From Pseudothauera hydrothermalis (GTDB lineage: Bacteria; Pseudomonadota; Gammaproteobacteria; Burkholderiales; Rhodocyclaceae): 64,000 bases of DNA. Below the pieces are notes generated by a model. The model was not told the origin of the DNA. It ran no database searches and saw only the letters and a list, made by a program, of their open reading frames with translations. Shown here one piece after another: positions 43,705 through 53,325 of the stretch (its first letter is position 1; each line of letters begins with the position of its first letter). The stretch covers positions 1,674,001 through 1,738,000 of the forward strand of contig NZ_CP029331.1 in assembly GCF_003345255.1 (NCBI RefSeq), in the 5' to 3' direction. A program made the position numbers and the translations under genes.

Positions 43705-44679
43705 TTATTCCTTGGAATCGCTTTTGACCTTGAGCAGACGACGCAAAGTGGTCGCCAGGCGTTGTGGCTCGAACTTGGGAACGTACTCGTCGACCCCGAC
43801 CGATTTACCCAGGCTTTGGTTCGACATGCCGGACAGCGACGAGTGCATGATCACCGGCACCCCTTCGAAGCGCGGGTCCGACTTGATGTTTTTGGTCAAG
43901 ATGTAGCCGTCCATCTCAGGCATTTCGACATCGGTGAGCACCAGGCTGACCAGATCTTTCACCTTGCGCCCGCTGGACTCTGCATACGCCGCGACCTTCT
44001 TGAGCTCCTCCCAGGCGGCACGGCCATTGACCGCGCTGACATAACGCACCCCCAGCGCATCCAACGTGCGGATGATCTGCTTACGTGCCACCGAGGAATC
44101 ATCGGCAAAATACACCGTGAGCTCGCGATGCGATTCATCGAGCGGCTCGATATTCTGGAACATGAACTCGTCGTCGTAGCGGGTGGTCTCCGAGAGCACC
44201 TTCTCGACATCGAGCATCATCACCAGTTTATTGCCGGGCAGTTCGGTCACTGCGGTGACCAGCCCGCCCATATTGGCAACCAGCATGTCGGGCGGCACGC
44301 GCATCTGCGACCAGTCCAAGCGCAGGATGGTATCCACCGCCTCGACCAGAAAACCCTGGGTATGGCCGTTGTATTCGGTGACGATCATGATGTCGCGCGG
44401 CGTGTCCGCACCGATTCCCACATATTTGGCCAAGTCCACCACCGGCACCAGCACGCCGCGCAGGCTGACCATGCCCTCGACCGCCGAAGGCATCTCTGGC
44501 GCTGCGGTGATTGCCGGGGTACGCATCACTTCGCGCACTTTGAACACGTTGATGCCGAAGGTTTCGCGTCGGCCGGTGCGCTGGTCGACGCCCAAGGTAA
44601 ACAGCAGGATTTCCAGCTTGTTGGTTCCCGCCAACTTGGTTCGGGCATCGATATTTTTGAGCAGTTCGGACATATCCAT
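43705..44679 (-). CDS. cheV: Chemotaxis protein CheV (copy 2)
   Basis: A 324-residue CheW-receiver fusion, paralogue of the adjacent cheV. The CheW-like half includes EILLFTLGVDQRTGRRETFG, with a short insert compared with copy 1, and GMVSLRGVLVPVVDL. The receiver has FADDSSVARKQI, acceptor Asp in [13 protein letters not shown] and VPKFEPQ. A sigma-28-like promoter lies 62 bp upstream. First gene of cheV-cheV-cheY-cheZ-cheA. Confidence 0.93.
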   Translation of the reverse strand: MDMSELLKNIDARTKLAGTNKLEILLFTLGVDQRTGRRETFGINVFKVREVMRTPAITAAPEMPSAVEGMVSLRGVLVPVVDLAKYVGIGADTPRDIMIVTEYNGHTQGFLVEAVDTILRLDWSQMRVPPDMLVANMGGLVTAVTELPGNKLVMMLDVEKVLSETTRYDDEFMFQNIEPLDESHRELTVYFADDSSVARKQIIRTLDALGVRYVSAVNGRAAWEELKKVAAYAESSGRKVKDLVSLVLTDVEMPEMDGYILTKNIKSDPRFEGVPVIMHSSLSGMSNQSLGKSVGVDEYVPKFEPQRLATTLRRLLKVKSDSKE

Positions 44680-44740
44680 CTCCGCTGAAGCGGGTTTGCA
44701 GCAACCGGTCCAGGCCGGTCACCGCCGGGTTGTGTTCACA

Positions 44741-44768
44741 CTATCGGCCGCTCGCGCGGCTTACTTTA
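44741..44768 (-). promoter_or_regulatory. Sigma-28 (FliA)-like promoter before cheV
   Basis: On the - strand TAAAG (from 44768) and GCCGATAG (44741-44748), with 16 bp between TAAA and GCC, one more than the enteric consensus. It sits in the 284-bp gap 44680-44963, which holds no gene. Confidence 0.65.
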
Positions 44769-44963
44769 GCGCTTGCCAGTGTCTCATCGCCGGCACGACT
44801 GCTGCCGGTCCGCCGGCTCAGTATTAGACATCCCGCCCGCGACAAACATTTTCTGGCAACCCCTTACCGCCGCATTGTATCGGCCGCGCGTCCCTATGAC
44901 TTGAGGAATAAATGGCAATATCGCCGTCAAACCGTGCGTTTTCAAGGATCGACCGCGCAAAGG

Positions 44964-46040
44964 CTAGACGGTGAGCGCGCCGCGCACCCCGCTCACACGT
45001 TGGAGCAGACGCGCGGCGATTTCACCGAGCGGTACGACCTCGCACACCGCCCCGATACTGACCGCTTCCCGCGGCATCCCATATACCACGCAGCTCGACT
45101 GATCCTGCGCTATGGTCCACGCTCCGGCGCGACGCATTGCCAGCAAGCCGCGGGCGCCATCTTTGCCCATGCCGGTAAGCAGCACCCCCACCGCGGCTGC
45201 CCCCGCCTGCACCGCCGAATCGAAGAGCACGTCCACCGACGGACGGTGGCGGTTGACCGGCTCGGAGCGTGCCAGCCGGCACTGCCAACCGCCGCCCGCC
45301 ATACGCTGCACCGCCAGATGAGAATGACCGGGCGCCAAATACACCGTGCCAGGCTGGGCTGTCTCGCCATCTTCGGCCTCTTTGACATGCAGCGCGCACA
45401 GGCCGTCCAGCCGGCGGGCAAAAGAGGCGGTAAACATCTCCGGCATGTGTTGCACGATGAAAATCGGCGGCATGTTCGCCGGCAAACCCAGCAACACGGT
45501 TTTGATCGCCTCGGTGCCGCCGGTCGACGCACCGATGAACACCAACCGCCCGCCACCGCTGACCGGCAAGGGGGCCGCGGCCGCTGTGCTGCGTGTGTGC
45601 GCGGGCGCGCGCGCCTCCGACGGCGGCGACACTGCCCGCACCTTTGCATGGCTTGCTGCGCGCAAGCTGTCGCCCAGCCGTTGGGCAAATTCTTCCATGG
45701 CCTGCGGCGAGCGGTTTTGCGGCTTGGCCAGCACATCCACCGCGCCGAGTTCCAGCGCACGCAGACTGGCCTCGGAACCACTGGCGGTGAGATTGGAAAC
45801 CATGACCACCGGCATCGGCCGCAGACGCATGAGCTGGGCAAGGAAGTCCAAACCGTTCATGCGCGGCATTTCGACATCCAGGGTCAGCACATCGGGTGCG
45901 AGCGTGCGGATCAGCTCGCGCGCCACCAGCGGATCGGCCGCCGTGCCGACCACCTCGATGCCCGGTTGCCGACCGATGAGCTCAGACAACAGTGCCCGCA
46001 TCAAGGCTGAGTCATCACAGATCAGAACGCGTACCGTCAT
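44964..46040 (-). CDS. cheB: Chemotaxis methylesterase CheB
   Basis: A 358-residue receiver-methylesterase that removes methyl groups from receptors. The receiver has LICDDSALMR and acceptor Asp55 (TLDVEMPRMNGLD). A linker of about 40 residues follows. The esterase catalytic Ser172 is in FIGASTGGTEAI, with His in VQHMPEMFTASFA and Asp in TGMGKDGARG. Immediately downstream of cheR, as usual. Confidence 0.95.
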   Translation of the reverse strand: MTVRVLICDDSALMRALLSELIGRQPGIEVVGTAADPLVARELIRTLAPDVLTLDVEMPRMNGLDFLAQLMRLRPMPVVMVSNLTASGSEASLRALELGAVDVLAKPQNRSPQAMEEFAQRLGDSLRAASHAKVRAVSPPSEARAPAHTRSTAAAAPLPVSGGGRLVFIGASTGGTEAIKTVLLGLPANMPPIFIVQHMPEMFTASFARRLDGLCALHVKEAEDGETAQPGTVYLAPGHSHLAVQRMAGGGWQCRLARSEPVNRHRPSVDVLFDSAVQAGAAAVGVLLTGMGKDGARGLLAMRRAGAWTIAQDQSSCVVYGMPREAVSIGAVCEVVPLGEIAARLLQRVSGVRGALTV

Positions 46041-46063
46041 GGTTCCTCCGCGCTCGCGCCCGC

Positions 46064-47068
46064 TCAGCCGCGCACACTATCGGCGCGCTTGTAGACCGTC
46101 CGCCCCAGCGAGCGGAACAAATCCGCAGCATGCATGAAACTCTCCGAATGTCCGGCAAACAGCAAACCATCCGGGCGCAATAGCGGCACGAAGCGCTTGA
46201 GAATGGCGTATTGGGTGGGCTTGTCGAAATAAATCATCACATTGCGGCAGAACAGTGCATCCAGCGGCCCTTGGACCGGCCAGACCGGATCGAGCAAATT
46301 GATGCGGCGAAACGAGATCAGCCGCTGTAATTCCGGACGCACCCGCAGCTCACCGCCCGAACTGCCTGCGCAGCGCTGGAAAAACCGCTGAATCCGTTGC
46401 GGCGACAGCCGTTCCACCCGCTCCGGACGGAACACGCCGCGCTCGCCTTGGGCAAGCACGTTGGTGTCGATGTCGCTGGCCAGAATCTGCACTGGCGGGT
46501 TGAGCGTATCGAAGGTCTCGCAGGCGGTCATGGCCAATGAATAGGGCTCTTCACCGGTGGAGGCCGCACAGCACCAGATCTTGATCGGCCGCTTTTCCTT
46601 GGCCGTCAGTTGGCGCATGTGATCGGCGAGTATCTCAAAGTGATGCGCCTCGCGGAAAAACGAGGTCAGGTTGGTGGTCAGCGAATTGACAAAGGTCTCC
46701 CATTCGCTGCGGTCCCGCTCCAGGCGTTGCAGATATTGCGCAAAGGTTTTGTCGCCGCAACTACGCAGCCGCCGCGCCAGACGGCTATACACCATGTCTT
46801 GCTTGGCCGGCGACAACGCAATGCCGGCGTGCTGGTAGATGAGTTTACGTACACGCTCGAAGTCGGCCTCGGTGAATTCAAATTCGCGTTCGCGCGTCGG
46901 CTGCGCCCCCATGCCCGGCCACTGTATGCCGCTCGGTGAGGATGCGCGCGGCACACTGGATGCCGTGACCAGAGGCGGGATGCCGATTGTGCGCGCCGGT
47001 GTGGCGGGCGGTGCAGGCGGGATAGCGGGAGGCCGCAACGGTGCGCGGGGTCGATCGCCGGTGCTCAT
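46064..47068 (-). CDS. cheR: Chemotaxis protein methyltransferase CheR
   Basis: SAM-dependent enzyme that methylates receptor glutamates. The 334-residue protein has a Pro/Ala-rich N-terminal extension of about 60 residues. The CheR N-domain follows (FTEADFERVRKLIYQHAGI), then the methyltransferase domain (NLTSFFREAHHFEIL, IWCCAASTGEEPYSLAM, LFCRNVMIYFD). The ATG at 47068 is 3 bp after the receptor gene stop. Its Shine-Dalgarno (GGGAGG) lies within the last receptor codons, so the two are translationally coupled. Confidence 0.94.
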   Translation of the reverse strand: MSTGDRPRAPLRPPAIPPAPPATPARTIGIPPLVTASSVPRASSPSGIQWPGMGAQPTREREFEFTEADFERVRKLIYQHAGIALSPAKQDMVYSRLARRLRSCGDKTFAQYLQRLERDRSEWETFVNSLTTNLTSFFREAHHFEILADHMRQLTAKEKRPIKIWCCAASTGEEPYSLAMTACETFDTLNPPVQILASDIDTNVLAQGERGVFRPERVERLSPQRIQRFFQRCAGSSGGELRVRPELQRLISFRRINLLDPVWPVQGPLDALFCRNVMIYFDKPTQYAILKRFVPLLRPDGLLFAGHSESFMHAADLFRSLGRTVYKRADSVRG

Positions 47069-47070
47069 CG

Positions 47071-49569
47071 TCAAAACGCCTCCCAATCATCTTGCATGGT
47101 CTTGTTTTCCACAACGCGCTTACGCACCTTGGGCAGCGGCGCTCCGCGTGCGGTGCGCACGGCGCCGGTTGCCGGGCGAGACGTCAGTTTAACAACACCG
47201 CTGCCGGCTGCGGCGGCTGGGCCGACCGGCGGCTGCGGCGTCTTGTTCGTCGCCTCCCCGATCTCGAATACACCGACGGCTTCGACCAGGCCACGGGCTT
47301 GCTCGTCCAGGCTGGCCGCAGCGGCGGCGGCCTCCTCCACCAACGCCGCATTGTGTTGTGTCATCTCATCCATTTGCCCGACCGCGGCGCTAACCTGCTC
47401 GATACCCTGACTCTGCTCGCGGCTGGCTTGCGCGATGTCGCTTACCAGCTCTGTCACCCGATGAAAAGCGGCAACGATTTCTTCCATCGTGCGCCCCGCT
47501 TCATCGACCAGCCGCACACCGCCTTCGACCTTGTTCGCCGAATCGGCAATCAAGCCTTTGACCTCGCGCGCCGCCTGCGCGCTGCGCTTGGCCAGCGCCC
47601 GCACCTCGGCCGCCACCACCGCAAAGCCGCGCCCCGCTTCGCCGGCGCGCGCGGCTTCCACCGCGGCATTGACCGCCAGGATATTGGTCTGGAAGGCAAT
47701 CGAGTCGATCAGCCCAATGATGTCCTCGATGCGCCGCGCAGCATGCTCAATCTCAGCCATGGTGGCCACCACCTGGCGCATGGTCGCCCCGCCCCGTTCG
47801 GCCATGGTGTTGGCGTTGGCTGCCAATTCGCGCGCCACCTGAGCGTTATCGGCGTTCTGATGCACGGTGGCGTTCAGTTCTTCCATGGCGCTGGCGGTCT
47901 GCTCCAGCGCGCCGGCCTGCGCTTCGGTTCGTGCCGACAGTTCGGCGTTACCGGCGGCAATCTGGCGCGTCGCGGTGCTGATCGCCTCGGCCGAACTCTT
48001 GATACGCTCGACCACCTCGAGCAGTCGCGCCACCGTGGTATTGGTATCGTCCTTGAGCCGGCCCAGGGTACCCACATAGTCGCCGGCGATCCGCTCGGTG
48101 AGTTGGCCGCTGGCCACCGCTTCCAGCACCCGGGCCACTTCCTCGACGCTGCCAGAAATCACTGCCATCAGTCGGTTGAGCCCCTCGGCCAGCTGCAGGA
48201 AAAAGCCGCTTTTACCCTCCAATAGCACCCGACCGGAAAAGTCGCCGGCGGCCGCGCGGCTCACCAAGCCGGTGAGTTCGGCCTCCGCTGCCAACTCATC
48301 GGTGCGGTCCCGCCATTCTCCCACCGTGCCCAACATTTGCCCCGTGCCATCGATGATCGGGTTGGTGGTCACCACGAAGTGTCGGCCGCCGATTTGCATA
48401 TCGATGCGGGTCTGCTCACGCAGATTGGCCAGCCGACGCACCGCGGCCTCGGGGTCGGGATACAACTGGCCGATGTTGCTGCCGATGAACCGCGAGGCGT
48501 CGAAGTCAGGCAGATCGCGGCGAATTTCGGCTTGCACACGCTGCAGTGTGCGCAACAGTGCAGGGTTGGCGTAGATCACCCGGCCGTCGATATCGGCGAT
48601 GCGCACATTGGTTTCCACGCACTCCAGTGCCTGGCGGATGCGCAGATTCTCCGCCGCTTCCCGCCGCCGTGCCTCGAAATCATAGCCCAGGCGGATTTTC
48701 ATCGACTTGAGCGCTTGCAGCAGCCGACCGAGTTCGTCGTTACGGGTGGCTGAAATCTCGCCCTGAAAATCGCCCGCGGCCAGCTTCTCCAGCGCTCTAC
48801 GCGCTTCGGCCAACGGCCGGCTGAGGGTGCTGCGCACCAGCCAGACCAGAGCGCCGCACACCGCCGCAATCGCCAGCACGCCGGCACCGAGCAACAAGCG
48901 GATGTCCTCCATGCGCGCCAAAGCCGCTTGGCGCCGCGCCGCATCGCCACCGCCTGTATCGGCCAGTTCGAGCACATCGGCCAGCATGGCTGCACTGCCC
49001 AGCCAGCCGACCGCCGCCAACGCAATCACCAACAGCATCGCCAAGCCCAGCGACCACCACAGCTTGCTCACCAGGGTAATGTCACGGTAGCGGCGCGCGC
49101 AGCGCGCCAACAGACTGTTGGAAACCACCCGCCCGTGACGCACCACCAGCCCGCAGTCTGGCTCCTCACGCAAGCGACGGTAGTCGGTTTCCGCCCGATC
49201 GATGCGAGTGCGCAGCGCGCGTCTACCCACTGAAATGTAGCCGGTAATACGACCGTTTTCGATGATCGGCGCCACACTGCCCAGCACCCAGTAATGGTCG
49301 CCATTACGGCAACGGTTCTTGATCAGCCCGGACCACGGCCGCCCGGCCGCCAAATCGCGCCATAGATCCTCGAACACCGCTTTGGGCATGTCCGGATGCC
49401 GCACGGTGCTGTAATCGGCGCCGATCAGCTCGGCTTCCGAATAGCCACTCACTTCGACGAAATCCGGGTTGACGAAGGTAATACGGCCACTCGGGTCGGT
49501 GCGCGAGACGATGAGGTGACGCGGCTGGACTTCGACCTCACGTCCGGTCAGCGCTTGCCTGTGCTCCAT
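47071..49569 (-). CDS. Aer-like PAS-containing methyl-accepting chemotaxis protein
   Basis: An 832-residue energy/redox-taxis type receptor. The N-terminal PAS domain closely resembles E. coli Aer (TVRHPDMPKAVFEDLW, NGDHYWVLGSVAPI), so FAD binding is likely. Two membrane helices (about 172-195 and 225-250), a HAMP domain, a second PAS domain (about 325-425) and the MCP signalling domain (EEARRIEDIIGLIDSIAFQTN-type hairpin near 620-720) follow. It ends DDWEAF, close to the xWxxF tether of enteric receptors that recruits CheR and CheB, here encoded next. Confidence 0.92.
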   Translation of the reverse strand: MEHRQALTGREVEVQPRHLIVSRTDPSGRITFVNPDFVEVSGYSEAELIGADYSTVRHPDMPKAVFEDLWRDLAAGRPWSGLIKNRCRNGDHYWVLGSVAPIIENGRITGYISVGRRALRTRIDRAETDYRRLREEPDCGLVVRHGRVVSNSLLARCARRYRDITLVSKLWWSLGLAMLLVIALAAVGWLGSAAMLADVLELADTGGGDAARRQAALARMEDIRLLLGAGVLAIAAVCGALVWLVRSTLSRPLAEARRALEKLAAGDFQGEISATRNDELGRLLQALKSMKIRLGYDFEARRREAAENLRIRQALECVETNVRIADIDGRVIYANPALLRTLQRVQAEIRRDLPDFDASRFIGSNIGQLYPDPEAAVRRLANLREQTRIDMQIGGRHFVVTTNPIIDGTGQMLGTVGEWRDRTDELAAEAELTGLVSRAAAGDFSGRVLLEGKSGFFLQLAEGLNRLMAVISGSVEEVARVLEAVASGQLTERIAGDYVGTLGRLKDDTNTTVARLLEVVERIKSSAEAISTATRQIAAGNAELSARTEAQAGALEQTASAMEELNATVHQNADNAQVARELAANANTMAERGGATMRQVVATMAEIEHAARRIEDIIGLIDSIAFQTNILAVNAAVEAARAGEAGRGFAVVAAEVRALAKRSAQAAREVKGLIADSANKVEGGVRLVDEAGRTMEEIVAAFHRVTELVSDIAQASREQSQGIEQVSAAVGQMDEMTQHNAALVEEAAAAAASLDEQARGLVEAVGVFEIGEATNKTPQPPVGPAAAAGSGVVKLTSRPATGAVRTARGAPLPKVRKRVVENKTMQDDWEAF

Positions 49570-49711
49570 TGTCGATGTTCTCCCGCGCTTTACACCGCGA
49601 TCGTTCCTACCCAGTCGTCCATTTGATCAAGCGGCCATCTGGTCTACGGCAATTGCTCGCGCATCTGTAGCACATGGCCGGCACACCGACACAGAAAAAC
49701 CCGGCCACCGC

Positions 49712-51772
49712 TCAGGCCGCCAGGGTCTGACCGCTGCGTAGTCGCTCCAACAGCCCAGCCACATCGAAAATCAGTGCCACTTTGCCATTGCCCAGCACGG
49801 TTGCAGCGGAAAATACCGGCAGACGGCGAAAATGGTCCCCCAGGTGTTTGATCACCACTTGCTGCTGATCGATCAGGCTGTCGACCAATACCGCCGCCCG
49901 CATGCCGTGCGCCTCGACCACGACCATGATGCCAGCACACCAATCGGAGGCCGCCTGCGGAACACCGAGCACCCGACCGAGCTCGATGACCGGCAGGTAG
50001 TCGCCGCGCACACGGATCATGCGCGCCTGACCGCCCACCACGACCACCGCATCGGGCGACACCTGCAGTGTTTCGGTGACAAAGCCAAACGGCAGCACGT
50101 AGCGCTCTGAACCAATGCCAACGATCAGTCCATCGACGATGGCCAGCGTCAGCGGCAAGCGCACTCCGATACAGGTTCCACGCCCCGGCGTCGAGCGGAT
50201 TTCCAACTGCCCGCCCAGCGCCTGCACATTGCGCTTGACCACATCCATGCCCACCCCGCGGCCGGACAAATCGCTGATTTCATCCGCCGTGGACAAGCCC
50301 GGCTCGCAGATCAGTTGCCATACCTCGGCATCGCTCATACCTTCGCGCACCGGCAACCCGCGCGCCTGCGCACGCGCCAGTATGCGCTCGCGCGACAGGC
50401 CGGCACCGTCGTCTTCGACTTGGATCAGGATATAGCTGCCTTGATGCGCCGCGCGCAGCACCAGCCGGCCTTCCTCGGGCTTGCCGGCAGCCCGGCGCAG
50501 TGCGGGCGCCTCGATGCCGTGATCGAGCGCATTGCGCACCAGATGGGTAATCGGGTCGGCAATACGTTCTACCAAACCTCTGTCTAAGGCGTTGTGCTCG
50601 CCTTCCATCTGCAGCCGCACACGCTTGCCGAGCCGCGCGCTCAACTCACGCACCAGCCGCGGAAAACGGCCAAAAACCATGGACACCGACACCATTCGGA
50701 TCGACATCACCGATTCCTGCAAAGCGCGGGTGTGACGTTCGAGCAAACCCAGACCGTGCATCAGGCGATCCAACACTTCGGCGTCGACCTGGTTTGCCAC
50801 CTCCTGAAGGATCGAGCGGGTAATCACCAATTCGCCGACCAGATCGATCATCTGGTCCACTTTGTCCACGCCGACTCGAATCCATGCGTCCGCAGACGAC
50901 CGGCTAGCCACGGACACGGCCTTCGGCGGCGACTGCGCAAGGGTTGTCTGCGACGCGGACATTTCCGCGTCGCCCACCGGCGGCTCGCCGGCAGGCTGCC
51001 CCTCGCGCCTGCCAGCGGGCGGAAAGGGCTGGAACAAGGTATAACTGCCGTCTTCGGCCTCCTCCGCAAATCCGCCCGATGACGCGGGGTCTGGAGCATC
51101 CGGCGGCATTCGAGTCAGATGCAAAGCCCCCGGATCGGTCACCAGTTCCAGCACCGCACGCAGCGCCGACTCCTCAGCGCGGGTGCTCAGACGTACCCGC
51201 CAGCGCCCCTCGGGCTGCTGCGCTGGCGGACGCTCGATGATCTCCAACTCGCCTAGACGCCCCAGTTCATCGAGCATATTGCCCACCAGCAACCCGCTGC
51301 CAGCCACCACCCGGGTCAGGTTGAAAACCAGCTCATAGCGGCGCAGATCGTCATGGTCCTGGAACCGGTCTGCGCCATCCGGCGCTTGCGTCGCCAAGGC
51401 AGCCAAGCGCTGACGCAGCCGTTCCGCACGCCCGGTATCCGGTTGACGCGCGCCGCGGTGGGCATCGAGCAGGCTGCGCAGCACATCCACGGCTTCCAGC
51501 CCGGCGTCGATCATCGCCCGCGTCAACCCGAGCTTGCCCTTGCGTACACGGTCCAGCATGTCTTCCAGCTCATGGGTCAGTGCCGCCATGTCCTCAAAGC
51601 CAAAAGTGGCGCTCGAACCCTTGATGGAATGGGCAGCGCGGAAAATCTCGGCCACCTCACCGGCAGACGGCTGCCGTTCGTCCAGCCGCAGCAGCAGTGC
51701 TTCGATGTTGGCCAGGTGTTCTTCGGTCTCCTCGAAAAACACCTGGTAGAACTGACGCATGTCCAGACTCAT
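49712..51772 (-). CDS. cheA: Chemotaxis histidine kinase CheA (copy 2)
   Basis: A 686-residue CheA, the one within the mot-che operon. The HPt His48 is in FRAAHSIKGSSATFGF. A central P2-like domain is visible (RRYELVFNLTRVV, GELEIIE). The dimerisation, HATPase (THLVRNALDHGIE, VEDDGAGLSRE, GRGVGMDVVKRN) and CheW-like P5 domains follow. This domain pattern is closer to enteric CheA than copy 1. It follows the CheY-like regulator and precedes the Aer-like receptor. Confidence 0.94.
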   Translation of the reverse strand: MSLDMRQFYQVFFEETEEHLANIEALLLRLDERQPSAGEVAEIFRAAHSIKGSSATFGFEDMAALTHELEDMLDRVRKGKLGLTRAMIDAGLEAVDVLRSLLDAHRGARQPDTGRAERLRQRLAALATQAPDGADRFQDHDDLRRYELVFNLTRVVAGSGLLVGNMLDELGRLGELEIIERPPAQQPEGRWRVRLSTRAEESALRAVLELVTDPGALHLTRMPPDAPDPASSGGFAEEAEDGSYTLFQPFPPAGRREGQPAGEPPVGDAEMSASQTTLAQSPPKAVSVASRSSADAWIRVGVDKVDQMIDLVGELVITRSILQEVANQVDAEVLDRLMHGLGLLERHTRALQESVMSIRMVSVSMVFGRFPRLVRELSARLGKRVRLQMEGEHNALDRGLVERIADPITHLVRNALDHGIEAPALRRAAGKPEEGRLVLRAAHQGSYILIQVEDDGAGLSRERILARAQARGLPVREGMSDAEVWQLICEPGLSTADEISDLSGRGVGMDVVKRNVQALGGQLEIRSTPGRGTCIGVRLPLTLAIVDGLIVGIGSERYVLPFGFVTETLQVSPDAVVVVGGQARMIRVRGDYLPVIELGRVLGVPQAASDWCAGIMVVVEAHGMRAAVLVDSLIDQQQVVIKHLGDHFRRLPVFSAATVLGNGKVALIFDVAGLLERLRSGQTLAA

Positions 51773-51787
51773 TGTCAGCCCCGTTTT

Positions 51788-52156
51788 TTATCGCCCCAAC
51801 ACGCGATCGGTCAGTTCCAGCAAGCGTCGCGGCTCAAAAGGCTTGACCAGCCAGCCGGTGGCGCCCGCCGCCCGGCCACGCGACTTGGCCTCGACCGAGG
51901 ATTCGGTGCTCAAAACCAGCATCGGGGTGAAACGGTAACGCGGCTGCGCACGCAGACGGGCGATCAACGTCAGGCCGTCGACTCGCGGCATGTGCAGGTC
52001 GGTCAGCACCAGATCGAAAACATCCGCGCTGGCCTTCTCAAAGGCTTCCATGCCATCGGCGGCCTCGCTGACCCTGTAGCCGGCCGAGCGCAAGGTGTAG
52101 CCGACGATCTGCCGGATGGCGAACGCATCGTCGACGACCAGAATGTGTTTGGACAT
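51788..52156 (-). CDS. CheY-like response regulator
   Basis: A 122-residue stand-alone receiver. It has ILVVDDAFAIRQIVGYTLRS (acidic pair), acceptor Asp in LVLTDLHMPRVDGL, Ser/Thr in LVLSTESSVEAK and Lys in GWLVKPFEP. It differs clearly from the cheY at 42303 and resembles regulators paired with a dedicated CheA, so it may be the output or phosphate sink of CheA copy 2. ATG 52156 (MSKHILV) is preferred to 52168. A sigma-28-like promoter lies upstream. Confidence 0.9.
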   Translation of the reverse strand: MSKHILVVDDAFAIRQIVGYTLRSAGYRVSEAADGMEAFEKASADVFDLVLTDLHMPRVDGLTLIARLRAQPRYRFTPMLVLSTESSVEAKSRGRAAGATGWLVKPFEPRRLLELTDRVLGR

Positions 52157-52232
52157 GGGAAGTTCCAAGCCGGGCTAAAAGCGCTCGCGGCAACGGCGCA
52201 CCGCAAGTGCAAACCGGGACCGCGCCTGGAAC

Positions 52233-52260
52233 TTATCGACCGTGCGTCGGCACAACTTTA
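52233..52260 (-). promoter_or_regulatory. Sigma-28 (FliA)-like promoter before cheY-like/cheA2
   Basis: On the - strand TAAAGTT (from 52260) and GTCGATAA (52233-52240) with 16 bp between TAAA and the -10, located between motB and the receiver gene, about 77 bp before its ATG. Confidence 0.6.
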
Positions 52261-52270
52261 GCGTTGGCAC

Positions 52271-53263
52271 TCACTGCCCAGGACGCGCCGGCGGCGAGCC
52301 CGTGCGCAGCGCGTCGCTGCTGAGCGGGCTGTCCTGGCCCACTTCGATTGCGCGCTGGCCCGCCCCCTCGCCGCGCAAGGCTTCTTCGGTCTGCTTGTTC
52401 AGCACGATGATGCTGATCCGCCGATTGGCCGGATCGCGCGGATTGTCCGGATTGAAATGAATGGTGTCGGCAAGCCCGACCACGCGCAACACCTTGCCCG
52501 GCTCCAACCCGCCGGCCACCATCTCGCGGCGCGAAGCATTGGCGCGGTTGCTGGACAGTTCCCAGTTGGAAAAGCCGCGTTCGCCGCCGGCATAAGGCGC
52601 CGAGTCGGTATGCCCGGACAGACTCACATGATTGGGCACCTCATTGAGCGCACGGCCGATGGCGCGCAGCAGCTCGCGGGTGTAGGGTTGCAATTCGGCG
52701 CTGCCGCTTTGAAACATCGGCCGGTTCTGCTCGTCGATCAGCTGAATGCGCAAGCCCTCCAGGGTGATGTCCATCAAGATCTGGTCCTTGAACGGGCGCA
52801 ACGCAGGGTCGGCCTCGATGATCGCCTCGATGCGTCCTTTCAGATCGAGCAAACGCGCGCGTTCCGTGCGCCGCTCTTGGGCGAGCACATCCTCCATATC
52901 CGGGGGCAAGCGCTGCCGGCCGGTCGCCGCATCCAGGTTGATGGTCCGGCGATCCTGCACATCGCCACGCTTGACCTGGCCCAACGAGCGGGTCAAATCT
53001 TCCCCGCCCCCCTGAATCACGCTGGAACTGTCACCTACGCCGCTGCCGCCTCGCTGCGCCAGCTTGAGCGGGTTTTGAAAATGATCGGCAATGCCCTCCA
53101 GATCGCCCTGCGCGGTGGAGCCGAGCAACCACATCAGCAGAAAGAAAGCCATCATCGCGGTCACGAAGTCCGCGTAGGCAATTTTCCACGCGCCGCCGTG
53201 CGCCGCACCGCCGCCTTTTTTGATGCGTTTGACGACGATAGGTTGTTGAGTGTCGTCACTCAT
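52271..53263 (-). CDS. motB: Flagellar motor stator protein MotB
   Basis: A 330-residue stator subunit. The single membrane helix carries the proton-binding Asp32 (YADFVTAMMAFFLLMWLLG). The C-terminal OmpA-like domain anchors to peptidoglycan (LSGHTDSAPY, SNWELSSNRANASRR). A longer than usual linker and C-terminal tail are present. It follows motA with a 62-bp gap. Confidence 0.95.
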   Translation of the reverse strand: MSDDTQQPIVVKRIKKGGGAAHGGAWKIAYADFVTAMMAFFLLMWLLGSTAQGDLEGIADHFQNPLKLAQRGGSGVGDSSSVIQGGGEDLTRSLGQVKRGDVQDRRTINLDAATGRQRLPPDMEDVLAQERRTERARLLDLKGRIEAIIEADPALRPFKDQILMDITLEGLRIQLIDEQNRPMFQSGSAELQPYTRELLRAIGRALNEVPNHVSLSGHTDSAPYAGGERGFSNWELSSNRANASRREMVAGGLEPGKVLRVVGLADTIHFNPDNPRDPANRRISIIVLNKQTEEALRGEGAGQRAIEVGQDSPLSSDALRTGSPPARPGQ

Positions 53264-53325
53264 GCTTCAAGCATCCACCAGGCAAACACAAGCGGCTCGG
53301 GGCATGTTCGATACCGGTCCGGCAA

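Noticed and set aside
44730-46010. 426-residue open frame antisense to cheB
   Set aside because: Arg/His-rich shadow; cheB on the other strand has all catalytic motifs.
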